Shown here piece by piece: positions 34,455-42,919 of a stretch of 64,000 nucleotides of DNA; position 1 is the first letter of the stretch, and each line of letters opens with the position of its first letter. Below the pieces are notes generated by a model that had not been told where the DNA came from, searched no databases, and saw nothing but the letters and a program-made list of their open reading frames with translations. This DNA is from an uncultured Agathobacter sp. (GTDB lineage: Bacteria; Bacillota; Clostridia; Lachnospirales; Lachnospiraceae). The stretch spans positions 1 through 64,000 of the forward strand of contig CAJUND010000013.1 in NCBI GenBank assembly GCA_910587655.1, given 5' to 3'. Position numbers and translations under genes: made by a program.

Positions 34455-34514
34455 CCGTTTTCCGCCACATCCTGCCGGATATTAGAAGTTCAGCAGGATG
34501 TGGCTTAAAAACGG
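34455..34514 (+). promoter_or_regulatory. Nested stem-loop leader before the methyltransferase gene
   Basis: Outer stem CCGTTTT (34455-34461) with AAAACGG (34508-34514). Inner perfect 11-bp stem CCACATCCTGC (34465-34475) with GCAGGATGTGG (34493-34503). There is an asymmetric internal loop and a 17-base apical loop. It lies 31 bases before the ATG and has no T run, so it looks more like an RNA control element than a terminator. It matches no riboswitch class I know. Confidence 0.5.
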
Positions 34515-34545
34515 TTTACAGAATATCTGAAACGGGGGATACTGT

Positions 34546-35334
34546 ATGGTACATCAGGCAATTGACGGCGGACGGGCATTTGACTGGGGGCTTACGTCCA
34601 GGGAATACGCAAAGTACAGGGACATTTATCCGCAGGAGTTTTATGACCGGATTGTGGAACGAAACCTCTGCACCAGAGGACAGCGTGTTCTGGATATCGG
34701 TACAGGAACCGGAGTGCTGCCAAGAAACCTGTATTTTTACGGCGCAGAATGGACCGGGACGGACATTTCCGAAAACCAGATTGCCGAGGCGGAGCGTCTG
34801 TCAGAAGAAAGCGGAATGGATATCACATATCTGGTATGCGCGGCAGAAGACATTCATTTTCCGGAAAAAACGTTTGATGTCATTACGGCATGCCAGTGCT
34901 TCTTTTATTTTGACCACAAAAAAACGGCTCCGGTGCTTGCCGGGATATTAAAAGAAAACGGTCGGCTGCTGGTGCTTTATATGGCGTGGCTTCCGTTTGA
35001 GGACAGAATCGCAGGGGCTTCCGAAGAGCTTGTATTAAAATATAATCCGTGCTGGAGCGGGGCAGGGGAAACAAGAAGACCGGTTTTTATACCGGACGAA
35101 ATAAAAGAATACTTTGACCTGGTTTCCCATGAGGAATTTGACTTAAAGGTTCCGTTTACAAGAACAGCATGGCACGGCAGAATGAAGGCGTGCCGCGGCG
35201 TCGGGGCTTCCATGACAGAGACAGAGCTTGCGGCGTGGGAAACGGAGCATAAAAAAATGCTGGAAGAAACAGCGCCCGAAAAATTTGAAGTTTTACATTA
35301 TGCGGCAATTGCAGAGTTAAGGGTGAAAAAATAA
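34546..35334 (+). CDS. Class I SAM-dependent methyltransferase
   Basis: A 262-residue methyltransferase with motif I VLDIGTGTGVLPRNL, an acidic residue after strand 2 (GTDISENQIAEA) and motif IV DVITACQCFFYF. It belongs to the UbiE/Coq5-like group (Methyltransf_11/25); the small-molecule substrate is unknown. It starts behind a structured leader. The next gene begins 21 bases after its stop but is unrelated. Confidence 0.87.
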   Translation: MVHQAIDGGRAFDWGLTSREYAKYRDIYPQEFYDRIVERNLCTRGQRVLDIGTGTGVLPRNLYFYGAEWTGTDISENQIAEAERLSEESGMDITYLVCAAEDIHFPEKTFDVITACQCFFYFDHKKTAPVLAGILKENGRLLVLYMAWLPFEDRIAGASEELVLKYNPCWSGAGETRRPVFIPDEIKEYFDLVSHEEFDLKVPFTRTAWHGRMKACRGVGASMTETELAAWETEHKKMLEETAPEKFEVLHYAAIAELRVKK

Positions 35335-35355
35335 GGGGTAAACGGGGTAGCTGAA

Positions 35356-35676
35356 ATGAGTATGCAGTCGGATATTGAAATGCTTTCCATACAGGCTATG
35401 GAAACATATGCGATGAGGAATCATCTGACAGCAAAAGAAGTGAATGAAATATTTCATAAGCATCAGGTGTTTGAAAAGATTATTTTGCAGCATGAATATC
35501 TTCATCAGATATCGTTTGATGAAGTTATGGAATTTATCGATAAAGTGATTACAAAGACTGTAAATGAAATGATTCTGTTTCATGGAACCGTTTCTGATTT
35601 TGATAAGATTTCCCTTGCAATGTCACATAACAGAAGGGATTTTGGCAGGGGATTTTATCCGGCGAAGAGGCTGTAA
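35356..35676 (+). CDS. DUF3791 domain protein running into a truncated DUF3990 start
   Basis: 106 residues. The first 70 (AMETYAMRNHLTAKEVNEIF, then HQISFDEVMEFIDK) resemble DUF3791. The rest (MILFHGTVSDFDKISLAMSH, then DFGRGFYPA) is the N-terminus of DUF3990, whose family motif is H-G-S...D-F-G-x-G-F-Y. The frame then ends at once at KRL. DUF3990 proteins have an ADP-ribosyltransferase-like look and commonly sit between DUF3791 genes, a toxin-antitoxin-like arrangement. Here the putative toxin is broken. Confidence 0.6.
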   Translation: MSMQSDIEMLSIQAMETYAMRNHLTAKEVNEIFHKHQVFEKIILQHEYLHQISFDEVMEFIDKVITKTVNEMILFHGTVSDFDKISLAMSHNRRDFGRGFYPAKRL

Positions 35677-35774
35677 ACAGACTGAAATATAATAAAGTAA
35701 ACAATCAGGTTTCATTTCATACGGATAAAGCGCTGAACTGTCTGAAAGAAACCGGGAGGAAAACATATGAATGA
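35569..35774 (+). pseudogene. DUF3990 gene with large internal deletion
   Basis: The ATG at 35569 starts the DUF3990 N-terminus (about 30 residues). After about 35655 a different frame encodes the family C-terminus (NNQVSFHTDKALNCLKETGR, stop at 35774). The middle of roughly 90-100 residues is missing. The start and end of the gene remain, and the flanking DUF3791 genes are kept. Confidence 0.6.
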
Positions 35775-35997
35775 TGTAATCTATGTTTTTAACGGAAAAG
35801 ATATTACCATGAATGTGTGCATTCAGATACGTGCGGTCGTTGATGTGATTCAGGAACGGCAAAACATTGATTTTGTGGAAGCGGTTGACAGGTTCTATAA
35901 CTCCGGCACCTATGAAATCCTGCGGAATGTGGAAAATGGTCTGTGGGCAGAAGCACCGGAATACATTGCTGATAAATTTATGGAGGAACACCCATGA
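35767..35997 (+). CDS. DUF3791 family small protein (putative antitoxin partner)
   Basis: 76 residues. IRAVVDVIQERQNIDFVEAV and RFYNSGTYEILRNVENGLWA, then SPEY-like APEYIADKF, match the longer DUF3791 form. GGGAGG lies upstream and the ATG overlaps the end of the DUF3990 remnant. The last codons overlap the next gene (ATGA). It was probably retained after loss of the linked DUF3990 protein. Confidence 0.65.
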   Translation: MNDVIYVFNGKDITMNVCIQIRAVVDVIQERQNIDFVEAVDRFYNSGTYEILRNVENGLWAEAPEYIADKFMEEHP

Positions 35998-36800
35998 AAA
36001 CACTATACGTATCCGACCTGGACGGGACGCTGCTGCGGAGTAACGAACGTACCAGCGAATACACAAATACCGTAATCAACCATCTTGTAAATGACGGAAT
36101 GCTTTTTTCCTATGCAACGGCAAGGTCGTTTGTGACCTCGCACAAAGTGACAGAGGGGTTAATTGCAAAATTTCCGCTGATTACCTATAACGGGGCGATG
36201 ATTGTGGATAATGCGGACGGGACATTTATCCGGCAGAATTTTTTTGACAGTTCCGTAAAAGAAGTTTTAAAAGATTTATTTTCCCGTGGAATTTATCCTA
36301 TGGTATATTCGTTCCTTGACGGGGAAGAAAAGTTTTCCTGGCTGCCGGAAAAATGCACGAAATGCATGATGGATTTTGGAAGGAGCAGAAACGACAGCAG
36401 AAACCACCCGGTAACGGAAGTGGAGGAACTGTCCGCAGGGGAACTGTTTTATATCACATGTATTGATGAAACAGAAAAATTAAAACCCATGTATGAAAAA
36501 TATAAAACCCATTTTCACTGTGTATTCCAGAGGGATATATATTCCGGGGAACAGTGGCTGGAAATCATGCCGGAGGCAGCGACAAAAGCAAATGCAATAC
36601 TGCAGTTAAAAAAACAGCTCGGATGCGAAAGGCTTGTGGTTTTCGGGGACGGGAAAAATGATATTGACATGTTTGAAATCGCTGACGAGTCATACGCTGT
36701 TTCCAATGCCGTGCAGGAACTGAAGGATACTGCCACGGGTGTGATAGAAGATAATAACAGCGACGGTGTGGCAAAGTGGCTTCTGGAGCATTACAGATAA
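35994..36800 (+). CDS. Cof-type HAD hydrolase
   Basis: A 268-residue phosphatase of the HAD IIB (Cof) group. It has motif I YVSDLDGTLLRSNERT, motif II TARSF, a cap domain at about 85-195, and motif III/IV K197 region with VVFGDGKNDIDMFEIADESY. These cytosolic enzymes dephosphorylate sugar phosphates, flavin or PLP. The substrate cannot be told. The ATG overlaps the stop of the DUF3791 gene. Confidence 0.9.
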   Translation: MKTLYVSDLDGTLLRSNERTSEYTNTVINHLVNDGMLFSYATARSFVTSHKVTEGLIAKFPLITYNGAMIVDNADGTFIRQNFFDSSVKEVLKDLFSRGIYPMVYSFLDGEEKFSWLPEKCTKCMMDFGRSRNDSRNHPVTEVEELSAGELFYITCIDETEKLKPMYEKYKTHFHCVFQRDIYSGEQWLEIMPEAATKANAILQLKKQLGCERLVVFGDGKNDIDMFEIADESYAVSNAVQELKDTATGVIEDNNSDGVAKWLLEHYR

Positions 36801-36824
36801 CAGACGGAAAGGAAAAGGTGAATC

Positions 36825-37709
36825 ATGAGTGAAGTAAAGTGGAACGACCGTTTTAACATTGGTGTGGAAAGGATTGACAGTGCGCACCAGAGGCTTTTTT
36901 CAATTGTTGGAAAACTGCTGAATCTTGCAGAGGATACCGAAAAACAGAAGCATGCCTGCCAGGAAGGCATCAAATACCTGAAAAGTTATACGGAGAAACA
37001 TTTTGCCGAAGAAGAAGCTTATATGAGGTTTATTGATTATAAGGATTACGCCATACATAAAAGCCTGCATGACAATATGCGCGACAAAACGCTTCCTTCA
37101 CTGGAACAGGAACTGGAATCACAGGATTATTCAGAGGAATCCATCAAACATTTTCTGGGAATCTGTGTCGGATGGTTAAACGGGCATATCATGATTGAGG
37201 ACCGTGCGATTACCGGAAAAACGCCCCACAAATGGATTCACCAGCCGGCGGATAATGAACTGGATTCACTGGAAAAGGCCGTGGTACAGACGCTGTATGA
37301 TTTGTTTCGTCTGGAAGCTGACAGTGTGAGCAGGCATTACAGCGGGGAGGACTTTGCTTCCGGAAGGGCGCTGTGCTACAGGCTTTCCTACCGTATGCCG
37401 GACAAAAAGGCGGTGCAGGTTTTTCTGGTCTACGAGGAACAAATGGTTATAAACCTGCTTAGTGAAATGATTGGAAAACAGGTAAAAAAGATTGACAAAA
37501 CGATTGTGGAGGCAATGCAGGTGATTTCCCGGAAGTTTATGCAGTGTATGGAAACACATTTTACCCTGGGTGAGGATTACCAGTACGAAAAGATAAATAC
37601 ACTGTCTTTTGAGCAGCTGGTGCATTCCTTTGATAAACAGTACCCGCCGTACAGCCTGCTGTTCTGCACGGAAAAAAGCGACTACTTTGCGCTGTGTATC
37701 AGCAAATAA
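36825..37709 (+). CDS. Bacteriohemerythrin fused to a CheX-like domain
   Basis: 294 residues. Residues 1-135 are a hemerythrin di-iron domain: H in DSAHQRLF, HFAEEEAYM (HxxxE), HKSLHDNM and a late HIMIEDRAI (HxxxxD). Residues 150-294 resemble the CheX/CheC-like fold (VVQTLYDLFRLEADSVSRHY; an E-Q-M...N-x-L-S-E-M-I-G segment), which in chemotaxis dephosphorylates CheY-P. Oxygen or redox sensing linked to a receiver domain is likely. The next gene, 18 bases down, is a hybrid histidine kinase with a receiver domain, a plausible partner. Confidence 0.78.
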   Translation: MSEVKWNDRFNIGVERIDSAHQRLFSIVGKLLNLAEDTEKQKHACQEGIKYLKSYTEKHFAEEEAYMRFIDYKDYAIHKSLHDNMRDKTLPSLEQELESQDYSEESIKHFLGICVGWLNGHIMIEDRAITGKTPHKWIHQPADNELDSLEKAVVQTLYDLFRLEADSVSRHYSGEDFASGRALCYRLSYRMPDKKAVQVFLVYEEQMVINLLSEMIGKQVKKIDKTIVEAMQVISRKFMQCMETHFTLGEDYQYEKINTLSFEQLVHSFDKQYPPYSLLFCTEKSDYFALCISK

Positions 37710-37727
37710 AAGAATAAGGGAAAAAAC

Positions 37728-40241
37728 ATGCAGAAGGAACAGAACCGGGAGAAACATATCAGTATCCAGAAGCTGAGTGCCGCTACAGTTACAGTGGCGC
37801 TCCTTGTGATGCTTCTCCTTTTAGCTACCATTTATAACTGCACTGTGGAATATCACGCAATGCACGAAAATACAGAAGTTTATATCCAGTGTGAAAAAGA
37901 CGCAGACCAGTTAAGGGAAGCATCGGATTACCTCACAGAACAGGTGCGGCTGTTTGTGATAACCTGTGACCATAAGTATCTTCAGAATTATTTTGAGGAA
38001 GCAGAAGAGAAAAAACGCAGGGACAGGGCAGTGGAAGACCTGGCAGGATATTTTGGGGGAAGTGATATTCTGGAAAAACTGCAGAAGGCACTGGATTCTT
38101 CCCGGAAGTTAATGGAACGGGAATATTATGCAATGAAGCTGGTGGTTCTTGCGAAAGGATATGGGGAAGAACCGCTGCCGCAGACCATCCGGTCGGTTAC
38201 ATTGGTAAAAGAGGACATGGCACTGTCTTCTGAGGATAAAAAAGCGCTTGCACAGACAATGGTATTTGATGAAGCATATGAAGAATCCAAGAATGAAATC
38301 TATTCGGATGTGGAAAATTCGCTTAAGAGCCTGATCAATGCTACCCATCATGCACAGCTTAAGAGCAGTTCCCATCTGAGCAGCCGTCTGAGAAGCCTGC
38401 AGATTCAGTTGTTTCTTATCGTTTTCCTTCTGGTATTATTTGCATTTGGAACGGGCACGATGATTTTGAAGCCGCTGAGGAATTACGTCAAAAATATGAA
38501 ATCCGGGGAAAAGCTGCCGCAGAAAGGGGTTGCGGAGCTTTCCTATGTGGCGGAAACCTATAACTCCATTTATGAAGAAAACCAGGAAATGCTGGAAGTT
38601 CTTAAGAAGGAGGCGGATGATGCACATGAAAAATATCTGCATGTCCAGGAGGAGAAGAGGAAAAGCGAGGTAATTATGGGGCTCAGCAGTGAGTTTGAGG
38701 CCATTTACCTGGTGGATTTTGTTACAGATACCATGATTCCGTACCGGCTGCCGGAGGATGTTTCCTGGGACAGGGAGAGGAAATACCAGGAAGGAATCCG
38801 GGATTATGCAGAAAAATATATTCTTCCGGAAGACAGGGAAATGTTTCTTAATGAGGGACAGGAAGAAAACATCCGGCGCCGCCTGGAATCAGAAAGTGCC
38901 TACAGCATGACTTTCCGCAGCTCCCCGGCGGAAAATAAAATAAATTATATAGACATGTATTTTGCAAAAATATTAAACGGGGACCAGGACAGGCATGTGG
39001 TTTTCGGAGTCAAGAATGTAACAGAGCAGGTGCTCAGGGTACAGGAAGAGACGAAAGAGCGCATAAGGACTGAACAGGAAAGGGATGATGCGCTTCATGC
39101 AAGCAGGGCAAAGTCTGCATTCTTGTTCAACATGTCCCATGATATCCGCACGCCGATGAACGCCATCATTGGATTTACCACAGTGGCTCGAAAATACATG
39201 GACCGGCCGGAGGAACTGGAACGCTGTCTCAGTAAAATAGATGTTTCCAGCAGCTATCTGCTGGATCTGATTAATGACGTACTTGATATGAGCCAGATAG
39301 AAAGCGGCCATTTAAAGCTGGAAAAACGTCCGTGCAGCCTGAAGGAACAGCTTGGCAGTGTGATAGAAATGCTGAGTTCGCAGATTGCAGACAAGAGGAT
39401 CTGTTTTACGGACGATATCAGACTGCAGAATGAAGTGGTTTATGCAGATCCCCTGAATTTTAGGAGGATTTTTGTAAATGTAATTGGAAATGCCATAAAG
39501 TTTACCGATCCGAAAGGGTCAGTCTGCCTGACTGCAAGGCAAAAGGAACGTACGGCGGAGAATACCTGTATTTATGAATTTCTTGTAAAGGATACCGGCA
39601 TCGGCATGTCAGAGGAATTTATGAGGCGTATGTTTGATACCTTTGAGCGGGAGTCCCAGTCAGTGGCAACGAATTATAATGGTACAGGACTTGGACTTTC
39701 CATTTCAAAAAACCTGGTGGAACTGATGGGCGGTACGATTACCGCAGAAAGCAGAAAAGGAGCGGGCACGACATTTTCGATTGTTCTGGAATTTGAGCCG
39801 GCAGAAATGGAAAAGACGGGGGTATCCCCGGAATATATGTCGTCTGGCGTCAGGGAACATTCCGGCAGGAAAAGAATCCTTGTTGCGGAGGACAATGAGC
39901 TGAACCGTGAAATTATACAGGAAATTCTTACGGACGCGGGATTTCAGGTACAGATTGTAAATGACGGAAACGAAGCTGTCCAGGCAGTCAGGAAGCATGC
40001 GGCAGGCTATTATGACATGGTTCTTATGGATATCCAGATGCCTGTCATGAACGGGTATGAAGCGGCACAGACAATCCGCGCGATGGACCGGGAGGATGCA
40101 GCGGTGCTTCCAATCGTTGCACTAAGCGCAAATGCCATGGATGAGGACCGCAGGAAATCTGCGCAGAGCGGAATGAATGCGCATATTGCAAAGCCGATTG
40201 ACATTCAGGAGCTGATGGGGACGATTGAGGAGTATATATAA
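37728..40241 (+). CDS. Hybrid sensor histidine kinase with C-terminal receiver domain
   Basis: An 837-residue membrane kinase. Transmembrane helix one is at about 18-40 (TVALLVMLLLLATIYNC), followed by a helical extracellular region to about 225, helix two (IQLFLIVFLLVLFAFGTGTM), a coiled linker and a PAS-like segment (310-430). The phospho-acceptor His471 is in FNMSHDIRTPMNAIIGF. The ATPase domain has NVIGNAIKFT, KDTGIGMS and GTGLGLSISKNLVELMGG. The receiver has EDNELNREI and Asp768 in MVLMDIQMPVMNGYEA. There is no output domain, so the signal must pass to another protein, perhaps the adjacent hemerythrin-CheX-like protein. Confidence 0.92.
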   Translation: MQKEQNREKHISIQKLSAATVTVALLVMLLLLATIYNCTVEYHAMHENTEVYIQCEKDADQLREASDYLTEQVRLFVITCDHKYLQNYFEEAEEKKRRDRAVEDLAGYFGGSDILEKLQKALDSSRKLMEREYYAMKLVVLAKGYGEEPLPQTIRSVTLVKEDMALSSEDKKALAQTMVFDEAYEESKNEIYSDVENSLKSLINATHHAQLKSSSHLSSRLRSLQIQLFLIVFLLVLFAFGTGTMILKPLRNYVKNMKSGEKLPQKGVAELSYVAETYNSIYEENQEMLEVLKKEADDAHEKYLHVQEEKRKSEVIMGLSSEFEAIYLVDFVTDTMIPYRLPEDVSWDRERKYQEGIRDYAEKYILPEDREMFLNEGQEENIRRRLESESAYSMTFRSSPAENKINYIDMYFAKILNGDQDRHVVFGVKNVTEQVLRVQEETKERIRTEQERDDALHASRAKSAFLFNMSHDIRTPMNAIIGFTTVARKYMDRPEELERCLSKIDVSSSYLLDLINDVLDMSQIESGHLKLEKRPCSLKEQLGSVIEMLSSQIADKRICFTDDIRLQNEVVYADPLNFRRIFVNVIGNAIKFTDPKGSVCLTARQKERTAENTCIYEFLVKDTGIGMSEEFMRRMFDTFERESQSVATNYNGTGLGLSISKNLVELMGGTITAESRKGAGTTFSIVLEFEPAEMEKTGVSPEYMSSGVREHSGRKRILVAEDNELNREIIQEILTDAGFQVQIVNDGNEAVQAVRKHAAGYYDMVLMDIQMPVMNGYEAAQTIRAMDREDAAVLPIVALSANAMDEDRRKSAQSGMNAHIAKPIDIQELMGTIEEYI

Positions 40242-40256
40242 TTAAGGAGAAAAACC

Positions 40257-41747
40257 ATGAACAATACACGTTTTTTAAAAGGCGCCGTACTCATAATGGC
40301 AGCGCTTGTCTGTATCCTTTGCGGGGTCATTGCCGGAATGGTGATAGCCGGAAAAAACCAGCCTGCATCTGCGCCGGAGTCCGGCAGCCAGACCGCAGTA
40401 CAGAAAGAAAAAGAAAAATCCGAAAATTCCGAATCTTCCAGTGAATCAGGACAGGACCCTGAAAAAGAACCGGAAACCGAACTTCCATCCGCTGCAGGAG
40501 GCGAATATTACGGCGCACTGCAGGTAAAGGGCGCCAGTCTCTGCGACAGTAAGGGAAATCCGGTGCAGCTTCGCGGTGTCAGCACCCACGGACTGGCATG
40601 GTTTCCGCAGTATGTAAATGCAAAACTGGTAAAGGAACTGCATGAAAAATGGAACGCCAACGTCCTGCGGCTTGCCATGTATACCGCAGAAAACGGCGGC
40701 TACTGCACAGACGGAAACAAAAAAGATTTAAAAAAGCTGATTGACGACGGCGTAACATATGCATCTGACGAAAACATGTACGTCATCATAGACTGGCATA
40801 TTTTATCCGATAACAACCCGAACATAAACAAAAAAGAAGCAAAAAAATTCTTCCGGGAGATATCAGAAAAATATGCCGACAGGGACAATGTCATTTATGA
40901 AATCTGCAACGAGCCGAACGGGGATACCGCATGGAAGGATATCAAATCCTATGCAGAAGAGATTATTTCCGTAATCCGTAAAAATGACAAACATGCCGTG
41001 ATATTAGTCGGCACGCCAAACTGGAGCCAGTATGTCAACGAAGCCGCCGCCGACCCGGTTCAGGGGCAGGAAAATATCATGTATACCCTGCACTTTTACG
41101 CGGCAACCCATAAGGAGGAACTGAGGAATACACTAAAGGCTGCATATGATGCAGGACTTCCGGTATTTGTATCCGAATACGGTGTCTGCGAGGCGAACGG
41201 AAACGGGATGGTGGATGTGGAATCGGCAAATGAGTGGATGAAGCTTCTGGATTCCTGCAACATCAGCCATGTGGCATGGAACCTTGCCAATAAGGAGGAA
41301 GCATCCTCCATGTTTCTGCCGTCCTGCACAAAAACAGACGGCTTTACAAAAAAGGATTTAAGCGACGGCGGAAAATGGATCTACGCCATGCTGACCGGGG
41401 ATAAAAAGGCAATGGAAGAAGAGCCGTCCGGCGTGCCTGAGGGAATTGTACAGATAAAGACCAGTGATAAAAACCTGAAAGCCGCACTGACGGTTTCCGG
41501 AAGCTGGGAAAGCGACGGAAAAAAGGTTTACCAGTACAGGCTGAGCATTTCCAATAAATCCGGCGAAGCCGCTGACGGCTGGGAAGTGGAAATCCAGTTT
41601 GAAAACGGGATAGAATTATCCGACAACTGGAATGGAAAATTTAAAGCGGACGGTAAAAAGTTAATCGTCAAACCTGTGGATTATAATAAGAAAATTAATG
41701 GGAATGCTGCGGTTTCTGATATTGGATTTACCGTAAGCATGAAATAA
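40257..41747 (+). CDS. Surface GH5 endoglucanase with C-terminal carbohydrate-binding domain
   Basis: A 496-residue glycoside hydrolase. The N-terminus is a membrane anchor or signal (GAVLIMAALVCILCGVIAGM) with a Ser/Glu/Pro-rich linker (about 35-75). The GH5 subfamily 2-like catalytic domain (80-385) starts LRGVSTHGLAWFPQYVN, has the acid/base Glu in YEICNEPNGD and the nucleophile Glu in PVFVSEYGVCE. Residues 398-496 form a beta-sandwich module (SNKSGEAADGWEVEIQFENG) like CBM2/CBM3-type cellulose binders. It cuts internal beta-1,4-glucosidic bonds, probably at the cell surface, feeding the importer downstream. Confidence 0.92.
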   Translation: MNNTRFLKGAVLIMAALVCILCGVIAGMVIAGKNQPASAPESGSQTAVQKEKEKSENSESSSESGQDPEKEPETELPSAAGGEYYGALQVKGASLCDSKGNPVQLRGVSTHGLAWFPQYVNAKLVKELHEKWNANVLRLAMYTAENGGYCTDGNKKDLKKLIDDGVTYASDENMYVIIDWHILSDNNPNINKKEAKKFFREISEKYADRDNVIYEICNEPNGDTAWKDIKSYAEEIISVIRKNDKHAVILVGTPNWSQYVNEAAADPVQGQENIMYTLHFYAATHKEELRNTLKAAYDAGLPVFVSEYGVCEANGNGMVDVESANEWMKLLDSCNISHVAWNLANKEEASSMFLPSCTKTDGFTKKDLSDGGKWIYAMLTGDKKAMEEEPSGVPEGIVQIKTSDKNLKAALTVSGSWESDGKKVYQYRLSISNKSGEAADGWEVEIQFENGIELSDNWNGKFKADGKKLIVKPVDYNKKINGNAAVSDIGFTVSMK

Positions 41748-41761
41748 AAGGAGTGGATGGA

Positions 41762-42769
41762 ATGGCAAAAGATGTGACCCTCGCAGATATTGCGGAAAAG
41801 GTTGGCGTAAGTACAGTTGCGGTGTCCAAGGCGCTGTCCGGCAAAGCCGGTGTCAGCGATGAGCTGAGAATGCGGATTAAGACCATTGCGGAAGAAATGG
41901 GCTATATCCCCGGAACATACCGGAAAGCAGCAGTGGAAACCGGAAATATCGGGGTTATTGTGCCGGAGCAGTATTATGGATATTCCGTATCCTTTTATGG
42001 AAAACTGTATGAACTGGTCGTGCGGGCGCTGTATGACAACCAGTATTACGGGATTCTTGAAATACTGGGAAAGGATGCGGAAAAAGAAAGAGAACTTCCG
42101 CGTGTGATGCAGGAAGGAAAAGTGGACGGACTGATTTTTCTGGGGCAGATGGCGGAAGGCTATATCCGTGCAATGGTGGAACAGACAAACCTGCCTGTGT
42201 TTTTTCTGGACACCTACATGCCGTCAGTAATGCTGGATACGGTAATTTCCGACGGCTATTACGGCATGTACATGCTGACAAATTATCTGATTAACCGGGG
42301 GCATAAAAGAATCGCATATGTCGGGAGCGTGGAAGCAACCAGCAGTATTGCTGACCGTTTCTGGGGATACCGGAGGGCGCTGCGGGAGTTCCATATTCCG
42401 TTTCAGGAAGAGTGGGAGATTCCCGACCGCGATGAAAAGGACCGGACATTTGATAAGATTATCACGGAGCATCAGGGAGTGGACGCCTATGTGTGCAACT
42501 GCGACTATACAGCGTTTACCGTAATTAATGACCTGGAAGAACTGGGGCTTCGGGTGCCGGAGGATGTTTCAGTTGTGGGATTTGATAATTTTCTTCCGGT
42601 ACATATGGACAGCGGACGGATTACCTCGTATGAAGTTGATGTGGAACATATGGCGGACCTTTGCGTAAAGTCCTTAATAAAAAAAATAAAGAACAGGAAG
42701 TATACAAAAGGCGTACAGATTGTAACCGGGGAGATTATAGAGAAACAGTCGGTATATGACAGAAGATGA
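41762..42769 (+). CDS. LacI family transcriptional regulator
   Basis: A 335-residue sugar-responsive repressor. The N-terminal helix-turn-helix is VTLADIAEKVGVSTVAVSKA (residues 4-25), with the hinge helix near 50, then a periplasmic-binding-protein-like effector domain (IPFQEEWEIPDRDEKDRTFD; VSVVGFDNFLP). I use the ATG at 41762, ten bases after AAAGGAG; a GTG at 41753 is possible. It is placed between the GH5 gene and the importer operon and probably controls both. A GTTAAT-N7-ATTAAC palindrome upstream of the binding protein is a candidate operator. Confidence 0.92.
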   Translation: MAKDVTLADIAEKVGVSTVAVSKALSGKAGVSDELRMRIKTIAEEMGYIPGTYRKAAVETGNIGVIVPEQYYGYSVSFYGKLYELVVRALYDNQYYGILEILGKDAEKERELPRVMQEGKVDGLIFLGQMAEGYIRAMVEQTNLPVFFLDTYMPSVMLDTVISDGYYGMYMLTNYLINRGHKRIAYVGSVEATSSIADRFWGYRRALREFHIPFQEEWEIPDRDEKDRTFDKIITEHQGVDAYVCNCDYTAFTVINDLEELGLRVPEDVSVVGFDNFLPVHMDSGRITSYEVDVEHMADLCVKSLIKKIKNRKYTKGVQIVTGEIIEKQSVYDRR

Positions 42770-42794
42770 AAATACATATATGGGACAGACAGAG

Positions 42795-42825
42795 GGCGAT
42801 GCATTTATGCATTGCCTTATTTTTT
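42795..42825 (+). terminator. Terminator after the LacI gene
   Basis: GGCGATGCAT (42795-42804) pairs with ATGCATTGCC (42807-42816), followed by TTATTTTTT. Confidence 0.85.
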
Positions 42826-42840
42826 GGTAATTAATTGGAT

Positions 42841-42875
42841 GTTAATTTCATTTATTAACGATATGCTAATATAAT
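42841..42875 (+). promoter_or_regulatory. Promoter and candidate LacI operator of the importer operon
   Basis: The palindrome GTTAAT (42841-42846)-N7-ATTAAC (42854-42859) lies in the -35 region of a promoter with -10 TATAAT (42870-42875). The operon starts at 42920. Confidence 0.5.
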
Positions 42876-42919
42876 TAATAAACATAAAATAAGTTAATTA
42901 AATCAGAGGAGGAAAAAGA

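Noticed and set aside
34455..34514. SAM riboswitch upstream of the methyltransferase gene
   Set aside because: None of the SAM riboswitch core sequences (SAM-I, II, III) can be found. Only the nested hairpin is supported.
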